A stretch of 64,000 bases of DNA from Oegoconia quadripuncta (Eukaryota; Arthropoda; Insecta; Lepidoptera; Autostichidae): positions 31,430,778-31,494,777 of the forward strand of contig OX438744.1 of the NCBI GenBank assembly GCA_949316235.1, read 5' to 3'. The stretch's first letter is position 1. The number at the start of each line of letters is the position of its first letter. The position numbers were made by a program, and so were the translations under genes. Positions 63,941 to 64,000 of the stretch are shown piece by piece. The notes under the pieces are model-generated. The model saw nothing but the letters and a program-made list of their open reading frames with translations. It did not search any database and had not been told where the DNA came from.

Positions 63941-64000
63941 ATGCCTGCTGAAATTCAAACAACTTTGAAATTCACACGTTTGAGCGAACATGCGTTTCCC
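63941..64000 (+). CDS. dUTPase: dUTPase, first 20 codons (cut by window end)
   Basis: ATG at 63941 preceded by TTCCAAG opens a frame that reads to the edge. Residues LKFTRLSEHAFP match the conserved start of eukaryotic dUTP pyrophosphatases (L+F.RLSEHA..P), just before motif 1. The enzyme hydrolyses dUTP to dUMP and pyrophosphate, keeping uracil out of DNA and feeding thymidylate synthesis; it acts as a trimer in nucleus or cytosol. The catalytic motifs lie beyond the window. No mitochondrial leader precedes it. The call rests on 12 residues plus the E2F-type site. Confidence 0.75.
   Translation, partial: MPAEIQTTLKFTRLSEHAFP

Overview
The window looks like nuclear DNA of a lepidopteran insect (moth or butterfly). 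The evidence is the AT-rich introns with GT/AG splice sites, tRNA-derived SINEs, several lepidopteran-type non-LTR retrotransposons, an intact piggyBac-type transposase, and the first 20 codons of a eukaryotic dUTPase at the right edge. There is no prokaryotic operon structure, rRNA, CRISPR array or convincing free-standing tRNA.

Host genes. One minus-strand gene appears to span nearly the whole window. Its start codon is at 58853, with coding exons at 58853-58746, 57811-57759 and 57683-57606. A phase-compatible candidate exon lies at 35575-35481. Clear exons follow at 6830-6669 and 1647-1540, and the gene runs off the left edge. A possible alternative first exon (8469-8409) would splice in phase to the 6.8 kb exon. 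I could not identify the protein: the N-terminus is acidic and serine-rich, the later exons basic and proline-rich. At the right edge dUTPase starts on the plus strand (63941), head-to-head with this gene, with an E2F-type palindrome about 150 bp upstream.

Between the exons is a nested set of transposable elements. From left to right: a SINE; a decayed LINE (family 1, 2.4-6.5 kb); a 3'-UTR-only LINE copy (6.9-7.2 kb); a local duplication (8.8-9.5 kb); a family 2 LINE (10-22 kb) split by a young Ty3/Gypsy-type LTR element with identical 379-bp LTRs and a 4-bp target duplication; a family 3 LINE with two intact ORFs (22-27 kb) and a TG microsatellite in its 3' region; a Tc1/mariner-superfamily transposase with unusually long D-79-E spacing (27.2-28.4 kb); degenerate mariner-like pieces (29.8-31.9 kb); and a pogo-like element with TA target duplication carrying a nested hAT MITE (32.2-35.3 kb).

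Further right: 168-bp tandem repeats (36.9-37.4 kb); a 60-bp near-perfect hairpin (37.74 kb); an intact piggyBac-like transposase (38.2-40.1 kb); a cluster of family 1 LINE copies nested in one another with a SINE and a 68-bp insert (40.2-44.7 kb); an intact family 2 LINE (45.2-50.7 kb); a family 1 LINE fragment split by a 2.39-kb DNA transposon with 18-bp inverted termini (54.3-57.1 kb); and an older repeat, found inverted at 30 kb, split by a 545-bp MITE (59.1-60.4 kb).

The elements do not form one pathway. The host gene is the functional unit, and the elements have filled its introns. Several nesting events can be ordered precisely because target duplications and uninterrupted sister copies are in the same window.
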